A stretch of 64,000 nucleotides of DNA from an uncultured Bacteroidota bacterium (GTDB lineage Bacteria; Bacteroidota; Bacteroidia; Bacteroidales; UBA932): contig CALGSW010000001.1 in NCBI GenBank assembly GCA_937901965.1, positions 310,001 through 374,000 on the forward strand. The letters run 5' to 3'. The position numbers and the translations under genes were made by a program. The notes beneath the pieces are model-generated. The model worked only from the letters and a program-made list of their open reading frames with translations, was not told the origin of the DNA and searched no databases. Position 1 is the first letter of the stretch. Every line of letters begins with the position of its first letter. Below are positions 16,237-25,542 of the stretch, piece after piece.

Positions 16237-17439
16237 CTATTCAACATAAAGTACAAGCCCTTTAAGGTATTCTCCTTCCGGGTGATATATATTAACAGGA
16301 TGGTCAGCAGGCTGGGTAAGGCGGTGCAGTATTCTCACCCTTCTGCCGGTAGAGGCAGCTGCTGAGAATACAGCCTCTGCAAACGCAGTCTTATCAACAA
16401 CCTGAGAGCAGCTATAGGTAAAAATTATACCTCCGTGAGAAATTCTGGAAATTGCAGCAGCATTCAGACGCTGATAGGCTCTGAGGGCATTCTGAAGAGC
16501 ACCTCTGTGCTTGGCAAATGCCGGAGGATCAACAATCATTAAATCATATTGATTTTCAGCTGAATCCTTTAAAAACTCAATTGCATCGGCAGTGATTGAA
16601 GTATGAGTTGAGTTATTTGAAATTTTTCCAGCCTCTCTGTTTAGGATTACGTTCTTTTCAAGCATGTTCATTGCCTTTGATGAACTGTCGACAGAATCAA
16701 CTGACAGAGCCCCGTTTGCAAGAGCATATATTGAGAATCCACCGGTATAACAGAAAAGATTCAAAACTCTGCGGCCTGCCGAATAGTTGCCAAGCAGAGC
16801 CCTGTTATCCCTCTGGTCAAGGAAAAAACCTGTTTTCTGCCCATGTACCCAGTCTACTGAAAAAAGAAGTCCATTTTCAGTTACAACCTCCTCCCCGCCT
16901 CCTTTTCCAATTAAATATTTATCAATCAGATCAAGAGATGCTTTAAAGGGTGCAGTAGCGGAACTTTTATCATATACCGCACTAAGCTTATCTCCATAAA
17001 TATCTTTAAGGGCCTCTGCTATCTCCTCCCTTGCCATGAACATACCGGCTGAGTGCGCCTGCATAACAGCTGTCTCTCCATATATGTCAATAATTAGCCC
17101 GGGAAGCATATCTCCCTCTCCGTGAATCAGCCTGTAAGCACTGTTATCATCCCTTATTACACCAACTCTCTCTCTGAGCATATAAGCTTCACCCAGCCTT
17201 TCCCTCCACAATTTTTTCCCGGGGAGCTTCTCATCAAAAGTCAGCATTCTTACTGCAATAGAGCCCACCTGATAGTGCCCGTATCCTATTGTATCACCGG
17301 AAGCCGATACAACCTCAACAAGGTCGCCTTCAGCAATATCTCCGTCAACTCTGGCAATAGCCCCTGAAAAGACCCAAGGATGGAATCTAAGCAGAGACTC
17401 CTCTCTTCCCCTTCTAAGCGTTATTTTTCTTTTCATCAT
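16237..17439 (-). CDS. Class I SAM-dependent rRNA methyltransferase, RlmI-like
   Basis: 400 residues: a PUA domain (about 1-80, RGREESLLRFHPWVFSGAI), a linker beta region, then a Rossmann methyltransferase with GQKTGFFLDQR (200-210), motif I NLFCYTGGF (227-235) and motif IV DPPAF (304-308). This is the COG1092 layout of RlmI, which makes 5-methylcytidine 1962 in 23S rRNA; some relatives have other targets. Its start overlaps the end of the exonuclease gene by 26 bp. Confidence 0.9.
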   Translation of the reverse strand: MMKRKITLRRGREESLLRFHPWVFSGAIARVDGDIAEGDLVEVVSASGDTIGYGHYQVGSIAVRMLTFDEKLPGKKLWRERLGEAYMLRERVGVIRDDNSAYRLIHGEGDMLPGLIIDIYGETAVMQAHSAGMFMAREEIAEALKDIYGDKLSAVYDKSSATAPFKASLDLIDKYLIGKGGGEEVVTENGLLFSVDWVHGQKTGFFLDQRDNRALLGNYSAGRRVLNLFCYTGGFSIYALANGALSVDSVDSSSKAMNMLEKNVILNREAGKISNNSTHTSITADAIEFLKDSAENQYDLMIVDPPAFAKHRGALQNALRAYQRLNAAAISRISHGGIIFTYSCSQVVDKTAFAEAVFSAAASTGRRVRILHRLTQPADHPVNIYHPEGEYLKGLVLYVE

Positions 17440-18034
17440 TTACAATCATTTTTGGTGTACTCAGCAGTTTTAGATACATCTGCCTGCACACCCATGCGTC
17501 AACAGCAGCATAATTCACCTGAGCATCTGACAAAGTTTCTGCCTCCCAGTTTGAAAGTTGCTGAGATTTTGAAACCCGAACCCCTAAAACAATTGCAGCC
17601 ATCTTTCTGACACTCTTCTCCTTTATCTGCCAGTTTTCTCCGATGGTCTGCAGATCTACAAATCCCCTCGGGATAAACTTGGTGTATCTCTGGAGTCCCC
17701 TGATATCCTCATTTACTGCTGCACCAACTTTAATAATTTTCTTTGTAGCAAGTATTTTGCATAGTTTTTCAGGCATTCCCAGTTCAGTTAACCTGAAAAT
17801 AAATGCTTTTGTGCTACTGGCAAGCTGGAGCAGTGCAACTCCATTCCTCTTTGAATTAGCCTGGAATACCGGTTTAGTTTCAGTGTCAAAACCTATTATT
17901 TTTTGTGTTGACAAATATTCAACAGCACTATCAAAAATATCATCTAATTTATCAACTATGATTACCTCTCCGGTGAACTCGGCACTTTTGAGTTTTTCAA
18001 TCTCCTCCGGTAAAATGGTTGCTTTAAAGGTCAT
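17414..18034 (-). CDS. 3'-5' exonuclease domain protein (DEDDy, RNase D-like)
   Basis: 206 residues, a stand-alone DnaQ-like domain. Exo I is GFDTET (Asp50, Glu52); Exo II lies in VGAAVNEDIRGLQRY; Exo III is YAAVDAWV, giving a complete DEDDy site. Family members of this size (WRN/RNase D-like) trim RNA or DNA 3' ends; the actual substrate is unknown. It lies 8 bp after the racemase homologue and overlaps the methyltransferase gene. Confidence 0.87.
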   Translation of the reverse strand: MTFKATILPEEIEKLKSAEFTGEVIIVDKLDDIFDSAVEYLSTQKIIGFDTETKPVFQANSKRNGVALLQLASSTKAFIFRLTELGMPEKLCKILATKKIIKVGAAVNEDIRGLQRYTKFIPRGFVDLQTIGENWQIKEKSVRKMAAIVLGVRVSKSQQLSNWEAETLSDAQVNYAAVDAWVCRQMYLKLLSTPKMIVNDEKKNNA

Positions 18035-18042
18035 TTTGTCTT

Positions 18043-19383
18043 TTATAGTTTCATTATACCGTATGTTGCCGGTAATCGTTTTTGTATTCTGTCAAGACTT
18101 TCAGAAGGTATAACATCTTTTGAAAGTTCTTTAATTACGTATGTATTTCTGAGACCGTCAAGGTCTCTTCCATATTTGAACTCAAATGTAAAACCACCCC
18201 TGGGATCAAGTTTATCTGAAGAGAGAGATGGATCAGGAAGGCTGATATAAGTTTTAAGCGTTCCCTTACTCTTTGCTCTGTTTAAAAGTCCGGCATCCCG
18301 CAGAGCTTTATATGTCTCAATCGCCACAAACTTTGAAGGATCAATAAAGTTAACATCATTATCCAGGAGCTCTCTGTAAGGATATTCATTACCTCTTTGC
18401 AAAATTCTGAGCTCCTCAATCATCAGCCTCATTGTATCTATCAGGTAAGGATAATGTGTACAGCCTAATATTATATTTTTAATCTTCACAGTGCTTTCTG
18501 TATTTCTGAATTTTTCAAGCAGAGACAGAAGATGATATCTGGCGTAATTTCCGGGTGAGTTGAGCTGAACTTCAACAATTTTTCCATCGGTCTCCTTTAC
18601 CAGTAAAGAGTTACCGGTAGTATCAAAATTATATGCATCAAAAAGTGAAAGGTTAATAAAACTATCACCCTCTCCTAACACAGGGCCTCTGTAACCACTC
18701 CTGACTCCTGAAGCTGAAAGGTCTGTGTAATCCGGCTCAAGATCAACAGATTCTGCAAATCCGGATCCGGGCTGATTTATTATTAACGGAGTAACTCCAC
18801 CTTTATCGCTGAAATACTCCTTAATAGTTCTTTCATAACCCCCGGATGATATAGTCCCTTCAGTGGCCATAACACCTACTGCAGTAAGTGTATCTTTATC
18901 TGTAACCGAGTAAAGCTCTTCAACAGCAGCGTTAATAACTCCAATTACCCTTGTACCTGTTTTTTCTTTTTTCAGATACTCCTCAACCTCTGTTAACGCA
19001 TTAGCTGTAGCAGTATTACATGCAATTACAACAATTTTGGAGTTTTGAGGCTCTGCAGTAAGAAATTTTGCATCATTAACCACAAGTTCCTTCAAAACAT
19101 CACCCTTCCCCTGAGCATTATAAATTCCATACGGCATATTTACCTGATCTGCGAGGAAAATAAAATCTTCTCCGGAGAAATCAGGTAAACCGTCAGCACC
19201 CTCATCTCCTGTCATATTGTTAAACTCGTCAAGATTAAGGAATGCCTCCAGCACTGTCAGTCCGCCTGTCCCGGAGTCAAACATACCCACCGGAGCAGTT
19301 GCTCTGTTTTTGCAGGCGGAAAAACTTAGAAATACTAAAATAATCAGGAAAAATCTCCTATTTGAAATACCTGAATGTTCCAT
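18043..19383 (-). CDS. Glutamate/aspartate racemase homologue carrying a lipoprotein signal
   Basis: 446 residues, much longer than MurI (about 270). Residues 9-24 form a lipoprotein signal ending in FSAC (Cys24). The racemase signature follows: GMFDSGTGGLTV (33-44), ACNTATANA with Cys122, and ILGCTHYPYL with Cys308, so both catalytic cysteines of the cofactor-independent racemase are retained. About 80 extra residues sit between 210 and 295, and there is a tail of about 90 after the active site. It should lie outside the cytosol, anchored to a membrane, which is odd for a cell-wall precursor enzyme. It is co-transcribed after purM (26-bp overlap). Confidence 0.82.
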   Translation of the reverse strand: MEHSGISNRRFFLIILVFLSFSACKNRATAPVGMFDSGTGGLTVLEAFLNLDEFNNMTGDEGADGLPDFSGEDFIFLADQVNMPYGIYNAQGKGDVLKELVVNDAKFLTAEPQNSKIVVIACNTATANALTEVEEYLKKEKTGTRVIGVINAAVEELYSVTDKDTLTAVGVMATEGTISSGGYERTIKEYFSDKGGVTPLIINQPGSGFAESVDLEPDYTDLSASGVRSGYRGPVLGEGDSFINLSLFDAYNFDTTGNSLLVKETDGKIVEVQLNSPGNYARYHLLSLLEKFRNTESTVKIKNIILGCTHYPYLIDTMRLMIEELRILQRGNEYPYRELLDNDVNFIDPSKFVAIETYKALRDAGLLNRAKSKGTLKTYISLPDPSLSSDKLDPRGGFTFEFKYGRDLDGLRNTYVIKELSKDVIPSESLDRIQKRLPATYGIMKL

Positions 19384-20545
19384 ATTGTGAAATTATTACT
19401 GTTTCAGTCTCCATAGACTCTTCAACTCTGCCCACAATTCTGGCATCAATTCCAAAACTCTCAGAAATTGAGATAATTTCTGCAGCAATAGCTTCGTTTG
19501 TATAAATTTCCAGCCTGTGTCCCATGTTAAAGACTTTGTACATCTCTCTCCACTCTGTCCCGGACTCTCTCTGGATAGCTCTGAAAAGAGGAGGAACCGG
19601 AAACATATTGTCCTTTATTACGGTTAATCCGTTTATGAAGTGTAAAATTTTGGTCTGACCTCCGCCGGAACAATGAACCATACCATTTATTTCATTGCCG
19701 AACTTTTCAAGTATCTCTTTGACAACAGGAGCATAAGTTCTGGTTGGAGATAAGAGAAGTTTCCCATATGTCAAACCGCTTTCAGGTTCAATATCGTCAA
19801 GTTTTAGAGAGCCTGTATAAACATACTCTCTTGGAATATCGCTGTCAAATGTCTCGGGATATTTCTCAGCAAGAGATGAAGAGAAGAGATCGTGTCTGGC
19901 CGATGTAAGCCCATTACTTCCGGTCCCTCCGTTGTATTCATCCTCATAAACTGCCTTTCCAAAAGAGGCAAGCCCCACAACAACGTCTCCTGCAGAAATT
20001 CCGGAATTGTCAATTACCTTGTCCCTCCTTATTCTCGCACAGACAGTGGAGTCAACAATTATTGTTCTTACAAGGTCTCCCACATCCGCTGTCTCACCTC
20101 CGGTAAGTCTGATATTTACTCCGTAAGCGGCCATTTTCCGGGCAAACTCCTCTGTACCCGATATAATTGCCGATATCACCTCGCCTCCTATCTTATTCTT
20201 GTTCCTTCCTATTGTTGAGGAGAATACCATTTCATCAACAGCACCAACACAGATAAGATCATCAGTATTCATAACAACTGCATCCTGTGCAATGCCTTTC
20301 CATACACTCATGTCCCCTGTCTCTTTCCAGTATGCGTAAGCCAGTGAGCTCTTTGTGCCTGCTCCATCTGCATGCATGACAAGAGCATACTCACCATCTC
20401 CTGTTAGATAATCCGGAACAATCTTGCAGAAAGCACCCGGGAACAAACCCTTGTCTATCTTTTCAATTGCCTTGTGAACATCCGATTTTGATGAGGACAC
20501 CCCTCTTAACGCATATTTTTTTGCCTCTGTCTCTTCTCTGAGCAT
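19358..20545 (-). CDS. purM: Phosphoribosylformylglycinamidine cyclo-ligase (AIR synthase)
   Basis: 395 residues of the PurM/ThiL/SelD fold. It has the N-terminal ATP-binding part (MHADGAGTKSSLAY, then MNTDDLICVGA) and the C-terminal domain with GKLLLSPTRTYAPVV and MVHCSGGGQTKI. It makes aminoimidazole ribotide in purine synthesis. It differs from the short proteobacterial PurM but matches the Bacteroidota form in length. It lies 18 bp after glnN and overlaps the lipoprotein racemase homologue. Confidence 0.92.
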   Translation of the reverse strand: MLREETEAKKYALRGVSSSKSDVHKAIEKIDKGLFPGAFCKIVPDYLTGDGEYALVMHADGAGTKSSLAYAYWKETGDMSVWKGIAQDAVVMNTDDLICVGAVDEMVFSSTIGRNKNKIGGEVISAIISGTEEFARKMAAYGVNIRLTGGETADVGDLVRTIIVDSTVCARIRRDKVIDNSGISAGDVVVGLASFGKAVYEDEYNGGTGSNGLTSARHDLFSSSLAEKYPETFDSDIPREYVYTGSLKLDDIEPESGLTYGKLLLSPTRTYAPVVKEILEKFGNEINGMVHCSGGGQTKILHFINGLTVIKDNMFPVPPLFRAIQRESGTEWREMYKVFNMGHRLEIYTNEAIAAEIISISESFGIDARIVGRVEESMETETVIISQYGTFRYFK

Positions 20546-20563
20546 ATTCCAAATTTAAATTTT

Positions 20564-22750
20564 TTATCTTAAAAAGAGTAACTCTCTGTATTTTGGAAGT
20601 GGCCAAAGCTCATCATCCACTACCATTTCAAGCTTATCAACCACACCCCGGATTCTCTCCATATAAGGAAGAACTGTATTTGAATACACCATCGCTCTCT
20701 CAGAATAGCTCTCAATAATATTAGCCGCCTTTCTGGCCTCCACAAGATTGTGGAAGTCCTCTCTGAGTTGCTGAATATAACCCGATATCTTCTTTATAGC
20801 AATCAACTGTCTTTCAGACATAATCTTATACTCATCCGGCCCAAAGAGATCTTTTATTCCCCTCACATTGTCAATCAATGTATTCTGAAACTTAATTGCA
20901 GTAGGGATAATATGGTTTATGGTAAGGTCACCTATTACTCTCGCCTCAATCTGAAGTTTTTTAAGATAAATTTCATTCATCACCTCATATCTGGCCTCAA
21001 CCTCTCTCTCTGTAAGCACCTCCATGTCACGCATCAGAGAGATACTTTTCTCTTCAAGAAAAGCCTTAAATGCCTCCGGAACATTTGAGATACCTCTCAA
21101 ACCTCTCCTTGTCGCCTCGTCATGCCACTCCTTACTGTAACCATTACCTTCAAATCTTATTAACTGAGATTCAATTATATACTCCCTAATGGTCTCAAGA
21201 AGTGCCTCATCTTTTGATGCTCCTTCATCAATTCTACTCATTACCCTCTTTTTAAACAGGACAAGTTGCTGTGCAACAGCTGTATTAAGGATATACATTG
21301 AGGAGGCAACATTTACGGAAGAGCCCACAGCCCGGAATTCAAATCTGTTACCGGTAAATGCAAAAGGAGAAGTTCTGTTTCTATCTGTATTATCCGGTAA
21401 AATTTCCGGTATCTTTCCCACAATGTTAAGACTATTACTCATCTCCTGAGCCGAAATATTATCAGATGCCATCTTCTCAATTGAATCAAGAACCTGAGAC
21501 AAAGTTCTACCTACAAAGACAGACATTACAGCAGGAGGAGCCTCATGACCTCCGAGACGATAGGAGTTGTTAAGACTGGCCACACTTGCCATCAGCAAAT
21601 GGTGGTGCTCATAGACAGCTTTTATGACTGATGCAAAAAAACTGAGAAACTGAATGTTTTTTCCCGGAGTTTTTCCCGGAGAGAGAAGGTTGGCACCCTT
21701 GTCTGTGATAAGAGACCAGTTACAGTGTTTACCGGATCCGTTAATACCTGCGAAAGGCTTTTCGTGAAAAAGTACCTTGAGTTTATGCCTTTTAGCAATT
21801 TTCCTCATCAGAATCATCATCATAAGATTCTGATCTACTGATAAGTTAGCCTCAGCATGGTAAGGTGCGAATTCAAACTGATTTGGAGCAACTTCATTAT
21901 GTCTTGTTTTTAGTACCACTCCCAGTTTGTACGCCTCTGTCTCAAAGTCTTTCATAAAAGACATTACACGGGCCGGAATTGCGCCAAAATAGTGATCTTC
22001 CAGCTGCTGATCCTTTGCAGCCGTATGCCCTATAAGTGTGCGTCCGCATAGCATCAAATCAGGTCTTGCTCTGAATAGTGCCTCATCTACCAGAAAATAC
22101 TCCTGTTCAATGCCTAGAACTGCATTTACCCTGCATGCCTTCTGTCCAAAGAGATCAAGCAGTTCAGATGCCGCTTTATCAAGTGTCTGGAGTGATTTTA
22201 AGTGTGGAGTCTTCTGGTCAAGTGATTCACCTGTATAGGATACAAAAACAGATGGAATGCAAAGAGTCTGATCAATAATGAATGCGGGAGAGGTGGGATC
22301 CCATGCACTATATCCCCTTGCCTCAAAAGTGTTTCTCAGTCCACCATTTGGAAAGCTGGAGGCATCGGGCTCCTGTTGAACCAGCGCCTCACCTCTGAAG
22401 TTTTCAAAGACTCCTCCGTTTTTTGAAGGATCTACAAATGCCTCATGTTTTTCAGCTGTTGCATCTGTCAGGGGATGGAACCAGTGAGTGTAGTGAGTGG
22501 CTCCATTTTCAACTGCCCAGGCCTTCATTCCTGAAGCAATCTGATTTGACACCTCTCTTCCAATTTTTTTACCGAGTGTAACAGCATCCTGGACAGCATC
22601 AAAGGCCTCTGCTGAGAGATACCTCCTCATCTTTTCAATATCAAAGAGATTTTTACCAAAGAATTCCGATACCGGTTCTGTTTCAACGTAAAACCTTTCA
22701 GGCTTGTGCATAGAAAACTCATCTAGCGCCCTTTTTCTGAAGCTGCTCAT
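20564..22750 (-). CDS. glnN: Glutamine synthetase type III
   Basis: 728 residues from the ATG at 22750; a TTG at 22786 is in frame but overlaps the -7 box. The catalytic half shows GIEQEYFLVD, ARVMSFMKDFE, KTRHNEVAPNQFEFAP, NGSGKHCNWSL and RTSPFAFTGNRFEFRA. This is the GSIII pattern of Bacteroidetes and cyanobacteria, with the long C-terminal helical extension. It condenses ammonium and glutamate with ATP in the cytosol. It heads the minus-strand run with purM. Confidence 0.96.
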   Translation of the reverse strand: MSSFRKRALDEFSMHKPERFYVETEPVSEFFGKNLFDIEKMRRYLSAEAFDAVQDAVTLGKKIGREVSNQIASGMKAWAVENGATHYTHWFHPLTDATAEKHEAFVDPSKNGGVFENFRGEALVQQEPDASSFPNGGLRNTFEARGYSAWDPTSPAFIIDQTLCIPSVFVSYTGESLDQKTPHLKSLQTLDKAASELLDLFGQKACRVNAVLGIEQEYFLVDEALFRARPDLMLCGRTLIGHTAAKDQQLEDHYFGAIPARVMSFMKDFETEAYKLGVVLKTRHNEVAPNQFEFAPYHAEANLSVDQNLMMMILMRKIAKRHKLKVLFHEKPFAGINGSGKHCNWSLITDKGANLLSPGKTPGKNIQFLSFFASVIKAVYEHHHLLMASVASLNNSYRLGGHEAPPAVMSVFVGRTLSQVLDSIEKMASDNISAQEMSNSLNIVGKIPEILPDNTDRNRTSPFAFTGNRFEFRAVGSSVNVASSMYILNTAVAQQLVLFKKRVMSRIDEGASKDEALLETIREYIIESQLIRFEGNGYSKEWHDEATRRGLRGISNVPEAFKAFLEEKSISLMRDMEVLTEREVEARYEVMNEIYLKKLQIEARVIGDLTINHIIPTAIKFQNTLIDNVRGIKDLFGPDEYKIMSERQLIAIKKISGYIQQLREDFHNLVEARKAANIIESYSERAMVYSNTVLPYMERIRGVVDKLEMVVDDELWPLPKYRELLFLR

Positions 22751-22783
22751 ATTATGTTCGTGGGGTTGGGGGTTATTTGAGGG

Positions 22784-22791
22784 CAAATGTA
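22784..22791 (-). promoter_or_regulatory. -7 element of glnN
   Basis: TACATTTG on the minus strand, giving a leader of about 27 nt before the ATG at 22750. No TTTG is found at the right -33 distance, which may mean an activator is needed. Confidence 0.45.
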
Positions 22792-22798
22792 ACTAAAA

Positions 22799-22830
22799 TT
22801 TGAAAACCGTGCCCCATTTTTATACATTTG
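22799..22830 (+). promoter_or_regulatory. Promoter of dacB
   Basis: TTTG (22799-22802), 20 nt, TACATTTG (22823-22830): full consensus. Transcription would start near 22837, about 20 nt before the ATG at 22856. Confidence 0.75.
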
Positions 22831-22855
22831 CCAAACACATTAATAATCTTACAAA

Positions 22856-24319
22856 ATGAAACCGGTCAAAGCTTTTGCAACATTTCTGGTATTGCTCACC
22901 GCAACCACCGGAGCCTTCGCTCAAAAATCCATCAGAACTTACATTGAGAATCTCAAAAAGGACACTCTTTTTAACACAGCAGTTGTGGGTATTATGGTAA
23001 TGGATGAAAAGGGGAACGAAGTGGCCTCATGGAATCCTGATATGCCTCTTCTTACTGCATCTACAATGAAAACGATATCCACGGGATTGGCACTTAAAGT
23101 TCTGGGACCAGATTTCAGATATAAAACCAGAATCGGTTATAAAGGAGAGATTGAAAATGGCATTCTCAAGGGAGACCTGTACATTATAGGGGGAGGAGAT
23201 CCCACTCTGGGTTCTAAAGATACTCTTGCATATCCAATTGATTCTGTCTTTGGAGTATGGATGAATGCCGTTAAGCTGGCCGGTATTACAAGGATAGATG
23301 GCAATATTATTGGTGATGAAAGATATTTTGAAAATGAAATTGTACCCGGCGGCTGGGCTGTAAGTAATCTTGGACCTTACTATGGAAGCGGCACATCCGG
23401 ACTCTCATTTATGGAGAATCTTCAGGAATTTACATTTATCGCGGGAGATAAAACCGGTGATCCCGCAAAACTTATATCTGTCTGGCCTTTGATCCCCGGG
23501 CAAAAAATTGATAACAGAATCATAACAGGTGCACCAGGAAGCAGAGTACAATCAAATCTGAGACTTACAGAGCTGGAAAGGGTTGTAAAATATTCCGGGT
23601 CAATTCCTTTAGGTGAAAAACCTGTTGTACTAACCGGCTCTTGCAAATTCCCGGCTGTTGCTTGTGCCGAGGAGTTCAGAAAATTCCTGGAGAGGGGTGG
23701 AATCAGAAGCAATGCACTTTCCTATGATTCTCAAAGTTACTCTGCAATTGCCGACCAGGATGATTTAGTAATTATTGGGGAGTCTTACTCTCCCAAACTG
23801 GTATCTATCGTTAACGTTACAAACAGAATAAGCAACAACTTCTATGCTGAAACACTTTTCAAGACTATTGGAAAGGTTCTTACCGGCAGCGGTTCTTATG
23901 ATTCTTCAGCTGTTGCAGTAAGAAGACTTTTAACATCCATAGGATTGCCTTACAGAGGTTTTATGCAGGATGACGGTAGTGGCTTGTCAAGACAGAACTA
24001 TGTATCTGCAAGATTTTTCTGCAACTATTTTTACAAATTGAAAGAAAAAAACGATAACTTTGAAGTGTTTTTTAACAGTTTGCCACAACCAGGAGGTCCC
24101 GGAACTCTGGAGAACGTGATAAAAGACGCAACACCGGCACAGAAATCCAGACTTCATGCAAAGAGCGGTTCGCTGTCAAGTGTAAGATGTTATGCAGGTT
24201 ATGCAGAAAGAGAGAATGGAGGGATGTACTATTTTGCAATACTTACAAACAACTTTCAGGCAAGAACAGCACAACTGCAGCCAAAGATTGAGGGATTTAT
24301 GAAAGAGCTTGTAAAATAA
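22856..24319 (+). CDS. dacB: D-alanyl-D-alanine carboxypeptidase/endopeptidase (PBP4, DacB)
   Basis: 487 residues with a cleavable signal peptide (cleavage near AFAQ). The three penicillin-binding motifs are present: STMK with Ser69 and Lys72, SNN at 326-328 and KSG at 436-438. The long insert between the first two motifs is the domain II/III insertion of class C PBP4. It trims or cuts peptide cross-links in periplasmic peptidoglycan. It is co-transcribed with the aminotransferase 19 bp downstream. Confidence 0.94.
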   Translation: MKPVKAFATFLVLLTATTGAFAQKSIRTYIENLKKDTLFNTAVVGIMVMDEKGNEVASWNPDMPLLTASTMKTISTGLALKVLGPDFRYKTRIGYKGEIENGILKGDLYIIGGGDPTLGSKDTLAYPIDSVFGVWMNAVKLAGITRIDGNIIGDERYFENEIVPGGWAVSNLGPYYGSGTSGLSFMENLQEFTFIAGDKTGDPAKLISVWPLIPGQKIDNRIITGAPGSRVQSNLRLTELERVVKYSGSIPLGEKPVVLTGSCKFPAVACAEEFRKFLERGGIRSNALSYDSQSYSAIADQDDLVIIGESYSPKLVSIVNVTNRISNNFYAETLFKTIGKVLTGSGSYDSSAVAVRRLLTSIGLPYRGFMQDDGSGLSRQNYVSARFFCNYFYKLKEKNDNFEVFFNSLPQPGGPGTLENVIKDATPAQKSRLHAKSGSLSSVRCYAGYAERENGGMYYFAILTNNFQARTAQLQPKIEGFMKELVK

Positions 24320-24338
24320 ACCATATAAACAGATAATA

Positions 24339-25538
24339 ATGCTTACAATATCAAACAAAGCAAAGGCAATGCCTGCCTCACCCATAAGGAAACTTGTCCC
24401 TTACGCAGAGGCAGCGAAAAAAAGAGGTGTTAAGGTGTACCACCTGAATATTGGTCAACCTGATATCGCCTCTCCAAAAGAGGCTCTTGAGGCTGTAAAA
24501 AACAACACTCTCAAACTAATTGAATATCCACACTCTGCGGGTATTGGAACATACAGAGATGGCCTGGCAAAGTACTACCAGTCAATTAATATTAATGTGA
24601 CTGCCTCTGAGATAAATATTACAACAGGCGGAAGCGAAGCTCTCCAGATAGCACTTGCCGTTACATGCAATCCTGATGATGAAGTTATTGTAATGGAACC
24701 ATTCTACACAAACTACAATGCTTTATCACTTCAGAACGACGTAAAACTTGTTCCTGTATCTACATCAATTGAAAATGGTTTTGCTCTGCCGGATGTAAGT
24801 GAATTTGAAAAATATATCACTCCAAGAACAAAGGGTATAATTCTCTGCAATCCTGGCAATCCTACCGGCTCTTTGTACACAAAGGAGACTATAATCAAAC
24901 TGGGTGAGATTGTAAAAAAACACAACCTTTTCCTTTACTCAGACGAAGTTTACAGAGAGTTCTGCTACACAGACGAACCTCATTTTTCAGCTATGCATCT
25001 TGAGGGTCTGGAGCAAAATGTAATTCTTCTTGACTCTGTTTCAAAAAGATACAGCCTATGCGGAGTAAGAATAGGGTGTATCGTATCAAAGAACAAGGAT
25101 GTAATGGACGGTGTTCTAAGGTTTGCACAGGCAAGACTCTGCTCTCCTGCTTATGGTCAAATTGCCGCTGAAGGGGCTCTTGCTACTCCGCCGGAATACT
25201 TTAAAGCGGTAAGAGATGAGTATATGAAGAGAAGAGATGTACTGATTGAGGCACTGAACAAAATGGAGGGTGTATTCTGTCCTAAACCAATGGGTGCCTT
25301 CTATGCAGTTGCTAAACTTCCGGTTGATGACAGCGATAAATTTGCCCAGTGGCTGCTTGAGGAATTTGAATACAACAAGCAAACCGTAATGGTAGCCCCC
25401 GCAGCAGGTTTTTACGCAACTCCGGGCAGAGGCACTAACGAGGTTAGAATTGCCTATGTTCTTAAAGTTGAAGATCTGAAGGCTGCAATGGAGTGTCTTG
25501 AAGTTGCTCTGAAACAATACCCGGGAAGAACGCTTTAA
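24339..25538 (+). CDS. PLP-dependent class I/II aminotransferase
   Basis: 399 residues, fold type I. Motifs: NIGQPDIASP near 37, NPGNPTG (171-177), SDEVYREF (201-208), Schiff-base lysine Lys236 in DSVSKRYS, and the C-terminal arginine region GTNEVRIAYV. The pattern fits Bacteroidota aspartate or general amino-acid aminotransferases of the AspC/YugH group; the true amino donor is not evident. It follows dacB and ends at an intrinsic terminator. Confidence 0.88.
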   Translation: MLTISNKAKAMPASPIRKLVPYAEAAKKRGVKVYHLNIGQPDIASPKEALEAVKNNTLKLIEYPHSAGIGTYRDGLAKYYQSININVTASEINITTGGSEALQIALAVTCNPDDEVIVMEPFYTNYNALSLQNDVKLVPVSTSIENGFALPDVSEFEKYITPRTKGIILCNPGNPTGSLYTKETIIKLGEIVKKHNLFLYSDEVYREFCYTDEPHFSAMHLEGLEQNVILLDSVSKRYSLCGVRIGCIVSKNKDVMDGVLRFAQARLCSPAYGQIAAEGALATPPEYFKAVRDEYMKRRDVLIEALNKMEGVFCPKPMGAFYAVAKLPVDDSDKFAQWLLEEFEYNKQTVMVAPAAGFYATPGRGTNEVRIAYVLKVEDLKAAMECLEVALKQYPGRTL

Positions 25539-25542
25539 GAGA

